Part shown: positions 9,603-18,284 of the stretch, piece after piece
How positions within the stretch are numbered: the stretch's first letter is position 1
Layout: every line of letters begins with the position of its first letter
From: Larix sibirica
Lineage: Eukaryota; Streptophyta; Pinopsida; Pinales; Pinaceae
Direction: 5' to 3'
Assembly (NCBI GenBank): GCA_004151065.3
Contig: NWUY0300013600.1
Coordinates: forward strand, 7,662-25,945
Length of the DNA: 18,284 bases
Notes under the pieces: model-generated
The model's input: only the letters and a program-made list of their open reading frames with translations
What the model was told of the DNA's origin: nothing
Database searches by the model: none
Translations under genes and position numbers: made by a program

Positions 9603-10140
9603 TTTCACTTTCAATTCTCTGTAAATAAGGGAAAATGAGGTGGAATTACGGTTTAAATTACTCGATTACTTTGTAGCTTCGAGAATTTGATTGGTGGGTA
9701 ACACGGCTTGGTTGTTGACACAACGTATTGGTGGTGTTCTTCAACATGAGTGAAATGAATCTTTTTGGTTTGTTTTCCCCTTTTTACAATTTCAAATTTG
9801 AATTGGACAGGTGGTACCTTTTCATTTGCCGAAGTTTTGGATGATGTCATCATAGCGTCACAAGGACCCAGGTGGCCATGTAGCACCTAGGGGTTGGCAC
9901 ATGTGGCCCCTGTGTGTCCCTAGGTTCTACTGCGAAGGATGGATTTTTTAACATTGGTTTGCCCCGTTGGAGTCCATCTGTCGACCAGATGTCGGCCTCA
10001 TTGTCGCTTGCTTGGTTTCCATCTTCCTCCAAATGAGCGATAATGACTAGATGGAGAGTGGTTTCAGAAAGGATCCTTTCGGTGACGTTACCAATGGAAA
10101 TAAGCCACGTGGAAACATGGTTTCCTCCCAACATCTCGGG
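9603..10140 (-). promoter_or_regulatory. Promoter-like leader upstream of the accessory ORF
   Basis: This block is richer in GC than its surroundings and contains, near its far end, a CACGTG G-box (10106-10111), a TGACGT core (10083-10088) and a CCAAT on the plus strand (10091-10095). Just before the ATG at 9602 the minus strand has a pyrimidine-rich run and TTTACAG (about 9620-9630), which looks like a 3' splice site ending a 5' UTR intron. Two open frames here (9653-9886, 9850-10134) show no family features and are probably chance. No clear TATA box was found. Promoter function is inference. Confidence 0.35.
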
Positions 10141-10448
10141 TGCTTTTTGTTAACCCATGCATAGATTGTGGAGGCATTGTAAGTGTGAGTCATTGATCGA
10201 GCTGTCGGGCGACAAATCTTCTTGGTGTGCTCTTTAGCCCCTATTTAGCTTGCACTTGGTCTAGGTCTAAGGTCATATGATTTATCTGGCTTAATGTTGA
10301 GGTGCTTAACCTTCCTAGGACCTTGGTCTTACCTTCAAGTACTTTGGTGCCTGCTTTCTGTAGTGCCCCTAGACTACTGTAGACCTTGAGGGCACCTGTT
10401 GAGTGACCCGACTAATTGAAACATTAATAAAATAATTCTTTGATTTTA
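10141..10448. other. Unassigned sequence up to N gap
   Basis: No frame, repeat or RNA signature could be supported. The stretch is moderately GC-rich on the left and becomes AT-rich just before the N at 10449. The join at that N is not verified, so the relation of the retrotransposon block to what follows is uncertain. Confidence 0.4.
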
Positions 10449-10449
10449 N

Positions 10450-10790
10450 GGAAGGAGAGTACTCCCGATAAGGTAGGGAGGCTAACCGAGGTGTCCGCCG
10501 ATGAATGTGGTGATCGAGCAACAGGATCGGAGCCGCAGTCTTCGTGGAGTAACACTTTCGACTAAGCTATTCATATAGGTTCTTTTATTTTATTTCGCTT
10601 ATTATCCTGCATATTTGCTTTCTGTCTATTAAGGGTTATAGAACTGAACTTCGTGTGAAATACTAAGACTGTGTAGTAATATCATATTCGGAAAGTTTTG
10701 TCTTATTTTAGCTTGAGATCTTTACACTTTTCGATGGCTCCATCCGTTACAACAATATTATGAGCCTATGTACTTTTGTAATAAAAATCT
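10450..10790. other. Short GC-richer patch with weak coding character, then AT-rich lead-in to the array
   Basis: On the plus strand a frame of about 40 codons runs from the N to a TAA near 10564 (KESTPDKVGRLTEVSADECG, then a Ser-rich end). It is polar, unrecognised and not tied to any start codon, so I do not call it a gene. After 10570 the sequence is AT-rich and includes what may be a degenerate first unit of the 64-bp array (AGATCT near 10717). Confidence 0.3.
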
Positions 10791-11238
10791 CAGATCTATG
10801 TCGAAATGCATAGTTGTTGCATTATAATACTCTGTTCATTTATAAATTCAGTTTCAGATCTATATCGAAATGTATAGTTGCTGCATTATAAGACTCTGTT
10901 CATTTATAAATTCAGTTCCAAATCTATTTCGAAATGCATAGTTGTTGCATTATAATACTTTGTTCATTTATAAATTCAGTTTCAGATCCATATCGAAATG
11001 CATAGTTGTTTCATTTTAATACTTTGTTCATTTATAAATTAAGTTCCAGATCTATGTCGAAATGCATAGTTGTTGCATTATAATACTTTGTTCATTTATA
11101 AATTCAATTTCAGATCTATATCGAAATGTATAGTTGTTGCATTTTAATACTCTGCTCATTTATAAATTCAGTTTCAGATCAATATCGAAATGCATAGTTT
11201 CTGCATTATAATACTCTGTTCAAATTTAATTTAAGTCT
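10791..11238. repeat. 64-bp tandem repeat array, seven units
   Basis: Seven units start at 10791, 10855, 10919, 10983, 11047, 11111 and 11175, each exactly 64 bp. Each begins with CAGATC or a close variant (CAAATC), then a TCGAAATGCATAG-type core, TTGTTGCATTATAATAC, and TGTTCATTTATAAATTCAG. Substitutions are scattered, but I counted no length change in any unit. A partial eighth unit begins at 11239 (CAGATCTATTCGAAA). No coding is evident. Confidence 0.93.
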
Positions 11239-11260
11239 CAGATCTATTCGAAACGAATAG

Positions 11261-12215
11261 AACTCACACCGTGACTCCCGTTTGGCGTAGTGACATTAAA
11301 TACTGCATTCAACGCCCTTTTTATTTCAATTCTGGGTCCCGGCCACTTCTCTACCATAAAATTTATTCAACCCTCTGCAAACTAATTATGAATTAATCTT
11401 TAATAATTAACATGCCTTCATGATTCAGCCCCGAGATGATAAAATCGGTCTGTGTATAACTCACTCTTAAACCTGAAGTCTTAGTGATGCCTTGTAGCCG
11501 TGAGTGTTGTATCCGATATTCTGAAGCTCGGCCCTGTTTAACGAACTTTTAGGAAGAATTTTGACTACGGATTTAATCCGGATGTCTACTGTAGATTTGG
11601 GTACAGTTGAAATTGATAGTTATATCAGTCATATGACAATGCAATAAGTGGAACAAAACGTTGGCAATGCTCTGGTATATTTATGTTAAACGTGTCAATC
11701 TCCAACGAGCTGGTAATTACTGATTAATATGATATACAGGCCAGAAAGAGAAAGCGTATGGCTTCTCAGCATTTCATGTTGCTGTTAGTTAAAACTGTCA
11801 TTGACGGAAATCTAGCTGACAAACTGTTAATTGAATGTTGGCGTATTTATCTTCTTTATTTCTTGATTTCAATCATAATGTTACTATCCTTCTAACTCTG
11901 CTCTTGGTGTTAATTAATCAATTAATTAGTCAACACACTATTCTGATTACCAACTACCCAACCACTATCAGCGATAATTCGATGCCATCAGTGGACTCGG
12001 TGATTTTGTAACCGTGGTTCCTCCTCAGAGCCTTAGTTGAAGGTTCTCTACAATGTTAAAAACTGAGGTCTTCACTCAGATTTGCACCGGGGCTTAAGCT
12101 CAATCATCCGCGTGTCTACACGAGCCTTGGACAGGAATATGGCGATAGATAGGCTGTGAAGCTCGATGCTAATGGGAGAACGAAAGATTCTTTTCTTTTA
12201 TTTATTGTATTCTAA
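11261..12215. other. Unassigned moderately complex sequence, possible gene remnant near 11980-12215
   Basis: The stretch is less AT-rich than that after 12215. Two plus-strand pieces look coding-like: FDAISGLGDFVTVVPPQSLS near 11985-12050 and, after a TTCACTCAG that could be a 3' splice site, LNHPRVYTSLGQEYGD followed by a stop and AVKLDANGRTKDSF near 12090-12205. I recognise no family. It may be a decayed gene end, or the leader of another element; neither can be settled from the sequence. Confidence 0.3.
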
Positions 12216-12495
12216 ATTGTGAATTTAGTTATGATATGCGTGAATGTTGGAAGGTATAAAAAGTTCCGCTTAAAGTTTGTGCTCAGTCCATGAAATATTT
12301 TAGTGTTTAATTATTGTTGCTTATTACATAGAGAATTTTTATAGACATAAGAATGGTAGGTAACGTGATTAAGATTCGAATCATGGAGGAAAGCAAATGA
12401 ATGCATTGCATAAAATTAGTATAAATAATATTTAATTTTTTCATAGTGCCTTAGGGTATTCGTTGAAATGATTAGATTTCCAAGTGGAATAGTGT

Positions 12496-12851
12496 GTGAT
12501 TAAGATTCAAGTCTTTATGTTATGTCTTATTAATTTACTTTCGGAGAACATATAAATATACATTAATATTGTTAAGATTTAAGTTTATATATTATGTGTT
12601 ATTAATTTATTTTTGGAGAATATATATATATATTAATATTGTGAGTAAGATTTAAGTCTTTATGTTATATTTTATTAATTTATTTTTGGAGAGCATATAT
12701 ATATATTGTGATTAAGATTCAAGTCTTTATATTATTTCTTATTAATTTACTTTTGGAGAATATATAAATATATATTAATATTGTGATTAAGATTCAACTC
12801 TATATGTTATATGTTATTTATTTACCTTTGGAGAATATATATATATATATA
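12496..12851. repeat. AT-rich tandem repeat, five units of 67-75 bp
   Basis: Units start at 12496, 12571, 12641, 12708 and 12783, each with GTGATTAAGATTCAAGTC or a variant, then TTATTAATTTA, TTTTGGAGAA and a TA run followed in most by TTAATATT. Length differences come mainly from the TA run, a missing TTAATATT in unit 3, and small changes in the unit start. A lone degenerate copy of the start motif (GTGATTAAGATTCGAATC) lies at about 12365. Confidence 0.88.
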
Positions 12852-13789
12852 GCTTAAGCGCAGGATACAAAGAAATGTCACATAAATAATATAGCCCATA
12901 CTTATAATTAGATTGAGCATTAATGTATTTATTTGAAGCGATTTTGATTGCAAGGTGTAGTTAAGGATTGATTAGGTTCAATGTTTGCATCTTATTTGGT
13001 TGACTTACGTTTGAATGATAATTATGTTAATATTGACTTCTTATAAAATTCCAAGGACATGTCACATTGGAGTGGTATATTTTTGTAAAAGTAAGATGCA
13101 TTTAACCTTTAATTTAGAATTAGTATTCTAATTCAAGTTTCCCTAACAAGTTGAAAAATCCAGGGTATTTAGATAGCCTTTAGTTGTATTATTTAATGCA
13201 ATATTGTATCTAAGTCAAACCCTGATGGTTGAAAAGTGTGAATCATAGTTGTTTGGTTTAATGCCTATGGGGCCTACTCAACTCGCATAATTGAATAACA
13301 TAATCACTACCTCTTAAATCTTTATGACTCCTTGGAATATTGTATCCATTAATTTTAAGAACTATGCAACATAGTTGGGATAAAAGGTTATGTCTATGAT
13401 TTAGATTCAATTGTAATTAAATTTAAGTTTGTTGACTTACATTAGTGTTTATGTTTAGAGAACCCCTTGACATGTTGTAAAGCATTGACATAAATTGAAA
13501 AAGACGTATTAAATGATAAGGAATTCTTGTAACATGTTGTTAGATCTTCTTTAAAAAAAATAAAATTATTTCACAATAGACGGGTTCTACATTACTAAAG
13601 TCCCTACACATTCTTGGTGCTCCGACACTTACATCATTTTGCCCTCAGCTTATTTCAACGCCCGTGTGCTTATTCTATGGCTTCTTATTGCCCTTACTTT
13701 AGCACCTGATCGATGAGCTCATTTACTCCCCTTTTGAGTGTTTGAAATCAAACTAAGCAAAGTGCTACTCCCACTTCCAGCTCCTCATG
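12852..13789. other. AT-rich intergenic spacer
   Basis: No supported gene or repeat. All frames are closed often. From about 13570 the base composition becomes less AT-rich, and this part could be the continuation of the PPR pseudogene on the minus strand, but no PPR motif could be read with confidence before 13790. Confidence 0.45.
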
Positions 13790-14010
13790 GTCCTTGGACT
13801 TCTGCAACAAAATTTGTGCAAAAACTTCCTCCCATTTTCCATGCTTCACGTATCCACTAATCATATTAATCCAAATTAAGATATTTCGTTATGTCATTTT
13901 ATCAACACACGATGTGCATCCTCCCGTCTTCCACACTTTTCACATTCAGCTATAATCTTAATGCCCAAATTTTTATCTTGATGGATGGCTTTTGTGTTAG
14001 CACAAACTTA
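13790..14010 (-). pseudogene. Pentatricopeptide repeat (PPR) protein fragment
   Basis: PPR proteins bind organelle RNA and act in its editing, splicing or stability. On the minus strand the fragment reads VCANTKAIHQ (relatives: ACANLxALxQGK), then IIAECEKCGRREDAHRV (relatives: DMYAKCGxxEDAxxVF), a TGA and TAA stop zone, and, in another frame, NMISGYVKHGKWEEVF (relatives: WNxMISGYVKHGKxEEA). The order and spacing match about two consecutive motifs of a PLS-type PPR protein. Two stops and at least one frameshift show that it is a remnant. No start, targeting peptide or E/DYW end is present. It is isolated in AT-rich DNA, so it may be a fragment carried by a transposon or a decayed retrocopy. 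Confidence 0.75.
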
Positions 14011-15034
14011 CAAAACATTGGTTCCATTGTTGCGCTAAACATTGCTTCTTGAGTTGTTACTCAAAGACAAACCAATGCAATGCATAACTCTAAAAAAAGG
14101 TGCATCATTGAATCATTCTCAACGAAACAAATAAACACTACTAACATTAGAATGCTTAGGTTTATTATAAAATGCTATTTAAATATGCGTTGAAAGCTCG
14201 GATTGATAATGTCTTTCATCCCTTAGCATTTACCTACCATTCAAGTTTGGGGGACTTTTCTATCACCAACTACCAAAATAAATCACCAAAATTAAATGTA
14301 ATCAACACAAATGTCACACAATTAATTCACAAACTAATCTTGTGCTTAATAAGTTAAGGATTGCTAACCTTGAGCTAGAGTACTTTTTTTTCATTATGCA
14401 TAATGTATTCTCATCTTTAAAAAAATTATGATGTCGTTTTACTTTTAGGGTGGATAAACTAGAGAATCGATTTAACAAAAGAAATTCCAACTAATTTATA
14501 AACGGTGGTTTAAGTAATCAAACCATATACCGAAGGCAATTGACCAATCAAAATATTTGTAAAATCATTTATATAAAACTCTTGTTATGTTAGATAGAAC
14601 AAAAAGGTTGAGCAAAGATATGAATTATATATAATATGTATACTTTTTAGCAGATAATCCTATCTATAGTTAGGCATATAGCTATATATATAGGTTCTTC
14701 AGTATTCCTAGGTAGTATTATACACGGTTCCTTTCTTTTCTAAAGCGTTTCTAACCTCGGAAGGTATTGCCTTGCGTTAGATATGCAACCTTGTTTTGAT
14801 ATCTTGATGCCATGTTAGCGAAACATTAGGGTAAACATTTACATACTTATCCCAACTAATAATTTCCTATTAACTTGAATGTCTTAAATATTTATGATGA
14901 AATAATATATACTTTTATAATTAAAAATTGATATATTTAAAAAATAAAAATTGTTTTGCAATTTTATAAATTATAATCATATTCTCTTTGTATAGTTTAG
15001 ATACCATCATAGAAGACATTATTTTTCAAATAAT
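14011..15034. other. AT-rich intergenic spacer
   Basis: An open frame at 14172-14357 on the plus strand has no recognisable feature and is not called. The rest holds AT-rich sequence, short A and T runs and scattered stops. No RNA gene or repeat unit was seen. Confidence 0.45.
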
Positions 15035-15057
15035 AATATATATATATATATATATAT
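15035..15057. repeat. TA microsatellite
   Basis: An uninterrupted run of alternating T and A of just over 20 bases. A single N follows at 15069, consistent with difficulty in reading through the run. Confidence 0.9.
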
Positions 15058-15678
15058 GATTTTATAGANATCTAATTCGAGTTAATGGATTAGGGTTTTG
15101 GATACTATAATATTGTATTGTAAACATAAAAGATAATGCAATTAGATAGAAACTAGAAAAACTCTCATGTAGGTTTGTTTTCCCAGTTTTTGGTTTATAG
15201 GGTAAATCTATGTGTACGATGTATGTGAGCCATTCATTCTTGTGTTTTAGATTTCCTTGGAACGTTTTTCTTACACAGGTTTATAAAAACTCTTCAAGGA
15301 AAACTAGGGAACGGTAGCGTTGTGAATTTGCTAGTTCTAGAACTTCGGTGGATATGGTGCATCGACGATATAGGGGCTCTAAGCAATGGAGTTGGACTAA
15401 GCAGGGCACCTTAAATTATAGGTTGGTTCTCCTTCTTTGGAAAACTAAATCTCCATTTATTGAACATTCTAGCTCTAAATTAGGGGGGGATTGGGAGAAT
15501 TGGTGTTGACCTAAATCCATTATCAATTATAGTTTGGAATTTGTGAATTGATGGATATATAATGTTGGGTGTGGGGGAACTTGCCCTGTCTTTGATAAAA
15601 TTGAAATACAAATGGCCCATGGTAGGCATGAGGACCTCATTAAGGACATAAGAACACCTATTTTTGTTTGTTTCTATT
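15058..15678. other. Unassigned sequence with scattered open stretches
   Basis: Short readable plus-strand pieces occur, such as MVHRRYRGSKQWSWTKQGTL near 15357-15416 and KIEIQMAHGRHEDLIKDI near 15600-15650, broken by several stops. The pieces could be one decayed coding region that continues into 15679-15930, but no family is recognised. Confidence 0.3.
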
Positions 15679-15930
15679 GAGTTCCATGAAAGTGATAAGG
15701 CAAAGAAACAACATGAAATTATGATGAACACCATTCTTTATTAGAGGGAGAAAATTTAGGCCCTGGAAGCAGAATTCCTTTCACTTGAAACCTATTTTCT
15801 TATTTTGGACAAATGGACCTCTTCCTCAACCTTAAATCTCAAAGCGTCCAATGATAATTCTATTGGAGAACTGAAGGAAGAAGACAAAGTTCAGCATGAA
15901 CAAGAGCATGATCAATATGAGGATATCTAG
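15679..15930 (+). pseudogene. Unrecognised coding remnant with coiled-coil character
   Basis: One frame on the plus strand reads EFHESDKAKKQHEIMMNTIL, TAG, a short piece, TAG, then ALEAEFLSLETYFLILDKW and an acidic tail (IGELKEEDKVQHEQEHDQYE) ending at TAG at 15928-15930. Both internal stops would be Gln if C-to-T changes are undone. The composition is strongly charged and fits a coiled coil or a disordered tail. It could be a piece of a retrotransposon gag or a LINE first ORF; the sequence alone does not decide. Confidence 0.3.
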
Positions 15931-16780
15931 ACTAACGACTCTCAACCCATGAATATCAACCAGGAGGAAGCTCTCAACTTCCATATATTTCTTTAAATTG
16001 ACTAGCTTTTATGTATTGTAAATCAGTTATGTTTTTAGGATTATTTTGTCGAATCTACTCTAGAATAATTTTGATTAAGTAAGAACTACCAATATGGTGG
16101 TCTCGTAAGGCGAGTGAGGTCGAAATGAGAACGAAGATTGGGGAACCAATGCAAACTTGGATGTGAAATCCACCTCCCAAAATTTAGTCATTTCCCATCA
16201 CCGATGTTGTGACGCGGTAGGATCTATCCCATGAATGCCCCCCTTTGATTAGGAAGAAAGAACAATTTTTATGCTAAAAGATTTTACCCTTTGAACACCG
16301 TTTCAAGCATCCATTCTTTATATATCTATTTATGCTAGATTCGATGTGAAACAAAATTGTTTCACAATATTTGAAATAAATTATTCTAATCAATCTCTCA
16401 TATATAATTACATTTTTCCTTATAGAGAGTCTCTATATATATATGCTCACGGTTGCCTAGTTACCCAAAAGCCCTCTCATTTTTCAAGGTCCTTCCCTTA
16501 TTTCGAAGGGAAAGGTTTTGAGCTAATCTCTTGCTTGCTTTGAGGCGAATAAATATACGGTCCAATAAACCCAACGAGTTACGAATCGTGTATCTATTAT
16601 TCAGACTTCTTTCTTGGCCCCTCGAGTTAGAAGGTCTTTAAGGGATTCGATAATTTGATTTTGTTACCTTCTCTTCAGCGAAAATTTTGATTTTGTTACT
16701 TCAAACAAACTTTACTTATAAAAGCTTTATAATAATAATTTGTTAGTCTCATTATAATATTTTTATTTAACTTTATTCGT
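15931..16780. other. Intergenic sequence with small inverted repeat
   Basis: No supported gene; the open frame at 16346-16543 has no family feature. A perfect 7-bp inverted repeat with a 6-base loop lies at 16493-16512 (TTCCCTT ... AAGGGAA). The left part (16080-16260) is less AT-rich but not assignable. Confidence 0.4.
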
Positions 16781-17041
16781 AAGAAATTTAGTATTTTATT
16801 TTATATTTTGGTTCAGTTTAGGTATAGTATCATGCAGAAGCACACATAATTAAGAAATTTAGTATTTTATTTTATATTTTGGTTCGGTGTAGGTATAATA
16901 TAATGGAGAAGTACACATAATTAAGTAAAGATAAGTTAACTTTAAAAAATTAGTATTTTATTTTATATTTTGGTTTGATGTAGGTATAATATAATGGAGA
17001 AGCACACATAATTAAGTAAAGATAATTTAACTTTAAAAAAA
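16781..17041. repeat. Three-copy AT-rich tandem repeat (71 and 91 bp spacing)
   Basis: The shared core is AGTATTTTATTTTATATTTTGGTT, then a variable base or two, TAGGTATA, TGGAGAAG and CACACATAATTAAG. Core starts are at 16790, 16861 and 16952. Copies 2 and 3 carry an extra stretch of about 20 bases after ATTAAG (TAAAGATAA..TTAACTTT) that copy 1 lacks. Copies 2 and 3 are more alike than either is to copy 1. Confidence 0.88.
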
Positions 17042-17367
17042 ATTAATTAAAATGGATAATTTTTTTATAAATTTTAAAATATGAGTTAATTTTTAATTAA
17101 AAATGTGTTTACTGATATGGAAAAATTTACATTTTAAAATTTATTACATTTTAAAATTTAATGGGTGTGAAGTGAAAGTACTTCTCAATTGGTATTGTTT
17201 TTTAGTTTTGTTATAATTTTAGGTTTTTAGTGAATTAATTTATTTTATAATATAAATAAATAAATAATAAACTTTTAAAAGAATCAAATATGATAAAAGG
17301 ATGGGTAAAGAATTTTTTCTTCAATTCTCAAAAAGATTAGATTCTAAAGATTTTCAACAATAATTAA
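17042..17367. other. Highly AT-rich sequence upstream of LINE fragment
   Basis: Long A and T runs and a near-duplicated ACATTTTAAAATTTA motif (around 17128-17160) occur. No gene could be supported. The LINE reverse transcriptase frame opens at about 17368. Confidence 0.45.
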
Positions 17368-17460
17368 ATTTGGGTCGTTTTAAAGGCAGAAGATGAATCC
17401 TTAAAGATTTTGGAGAGCAAGAAAAAAGACCTTCTAGCTAAGGAGGAAGCAATGTGCAAA

Positions 17461-17620
17461 TTCAAAAGTAAGGTATTGTGGATAAATGAAGGTGACAATG
17501 ATATTCAATTTTTCCAATATTATGCAAATCATAGGAGGCATTCAAAAGTAAGGTATTGTGGATAAATGAAGGTGACAATGATATTCAATTTTTCCAATAT
17601 TATGCAAATCATAGGAGGCA
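17461..17620. repeat. Exact 80-bp tandem duplication inside the LINE
   Basis: Bases 17461-17540 and 17541-17620 are identical over all 80 positions. The extra 80 bp is not a multiple of three and breaks the reverse transcriptase frame within the WINEGD segment. Perfect identity means either a very recent event or an assembly error. Confidence 0.95.
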
Positions 17621-17941
17621 TATAAATACTAGCTGGGACATCATACATCATAATGACTCTCGAGTTAGCACTATCCAAGAGATTGCATATATTGGAGGAC
17701 ATCATTTTAAAACTTTGTTTTGAGATCCTAGGAATGCCAATATTAGGGATATTATGCAAATTATGAGTATTTTTCCTACTCTCTTAAATGAAGAAGCGAA
17801 TAAGGACCTAGAGGTTGAAGTTACTCCTTCAGAGTTGAGGGTTATGTTGTTTTCATTCAACACGGGGGAATTCTTGAGTCGGATGGATTATTTGTGGAAT
17901 TTTACTTAGCCTTTTATGACCTCCTAGAGAAAAACTTGCTT

Positions 17942-18071
17942 CAAGTGGTGGAAGAATCAAGGCTTTTCGGGAAAAGGGGGGGGGGGGCTTTAAACACTAC
18001 CTTTTTNCAAGTGGTGGAAGAATCAAGGCTTTTCGGGAAAAGGGGGGGGGGGCTTTAAACACTACCTTTTT
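17942..18071. repeat. 64/65-bp direct duplication across an N (probable assembly artefact)
   Basis: Bases 17942-18006 (65 bp) and 18008-18071 (64 bp) are the same except that the G-run is 12 in the first copy and 11 in the second. A single N at 18007 separates them. This is what two overlapping read or contig ends look like when joined without merging. Confidence 0.93.
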
Positions 18072-18284
18072 AGTTCATATTCCTAACAAACATAATTGTG
18101 AGACTTTTAAATATTTTTGGCCTATTTCTTTATGTAATGTCATTTACAAAATCCTTAATGATTGCTAATATATTGAAAGGTATTACATTTGGGTTTATTT
18201 CAAAAGAATAATTCGATTTTTCTACAACAAGCAAATACATTATGTTCTTGGTGTTAGGTTGCCCACTAGGGAAAATAGGGAAAT

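Larger units (their letters stand above)
17368..18284 (+). mobile_element. L1-type LINE reverse transcriptase fragment, broken, runs off the window
   Basis: The plus strand encodes the N-terminal and finger part of a plant L1-type non-LTR reverse transcriptase. Readable pieces in order are ESKKKDLLAKEEAMCKFKSK, VLWINEGDNDIQFFQYYAN (relatives: W-x-x-EGDxNTKFFH-x-YAN), HHFKTLF with DPRNANI (relatives: HFxxLF), SDGLFVEFYLAFYDLLEKN in another frame (the DG of the SPGPDG box is kept), LLQVVEESRLFGK, ALNTTFLVHIPNKHN, then FWPISLCNVIYKIL (relatives: RPISLCNVxYKI). An exact 80-bp duplication shifts the frame, several stops occur, and the catalytic FADD box would lie beyond the window. It cannot be active as shown. 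Confidence 0.88.

Noticed and set aside
9653-10134. Two overlapping minus-strand open frames
   Set aside because: They have no family features, differ in frame and lie in the promoter-like leader; chance in GC-richer DNA is the simpler explanation.
10147-10158. TTGTTAACCC resembling the LTR edge at 5226
   Set aside because: The similarity ends after about ten bases and no LTR-like sequence follows, so it does not mark a second LTR.
10791-11238. CRISPR-like regular array
   Set aside because: Units are contiguous 64-bp tandem copies without unique spacers, and the window is plant-like.
15480-15734. Minus-strand open frame of 84 codons
   Set aside because: No recognisable motif, and it overlaps plus-strand coding-like sequence.
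17529-17759. Minus-strand open frame
   Set aside because: It is antisense to the LINE reverse transcriptase fragment.

Overview
The window looks like nuclear DNA of a land plant, most likely a large repeat-rich genome such as a gymnosperm's (an inference). The reasons are decayed Ty3/gypsy (Metaviridae-type) and L1-type LINE sequences, a PPR-like fragment, AT-rich spacers, no intact long gene, and nothing bacterial. No RNA gene or CRISPR array was found, and I see no intact protein-coding gene. Three single Ns (10449, 15069, 18007) mark uncertain joins or bases.

Layout. 1-811 is mostly unassigned and holds a weak PWWP-like exon-sized fragment on the plus strand (about 416-550). 812-5218 is a decayed Ty3/gypsy retrotransposon on the minus strand. 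Read 5' to 3' it has a tRNA-Asp-type primer binding site (5201-5218), gag (about 3800-4990), a gag-pol linker, an aspartic protease with a DSGA motif (about 2641-3060), an RNase H of the Tat 'additional' type (about 2190-2634), and a reverse transcriptase (about 812-1900). It is cut off before the usual RNase H, integrase and 3' LTR. Its 5' LTR starts at 5226 and carries a TATA box at 5988-5995; the far LTR edge is not resolved.

About 6385-9602, also minus, is one very long decayed reading frame of roughly 1,070 codons. It has an N-terminal conserved-looking block, a polar linker, a second block and a coiled coil, and it abuts the LTR. I do not recognise its family. It may be an accessory retrotransposon ORF or part of a giant LTR. 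A GC-richer promoter-like leader lies upstream (9603-10140).

After the N at 10449 the character changes. There is a very regular 64-bp tandem array (10791-11238), unassigned moderately complex sequence with weak coding-like pieces up to 12215, a 67-75-bp AT-rich array (12496-12851), AT-rich spacer, a PPR pseudogene fragment on the minus strand (13790-14010), more AT-rich spacer with a TA microsatellite, a possible coiled-coil remnant (15679-15930), a three-copy AT-rich repeat (16781-17041), and a broken L1-type LINE reverse transcriptase on the plus strand (17368 to the window edge). The LINE contains an exact 80-bp tandem duplication and a 64/65-bp duplication across an N that is almost certainly an assembly artefact.

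The parts do not form a pathway. They are layers of inserted and decaying elements. The most interesting points are the RNase H placed between protease and reverse transcriptase, the long accessory ORF beside the LTR, the G-rich tract against the LTR TATA box, and the preference for stops at expected Gln or Arg positions, which suggests cytosine deamination of methylated DNA.
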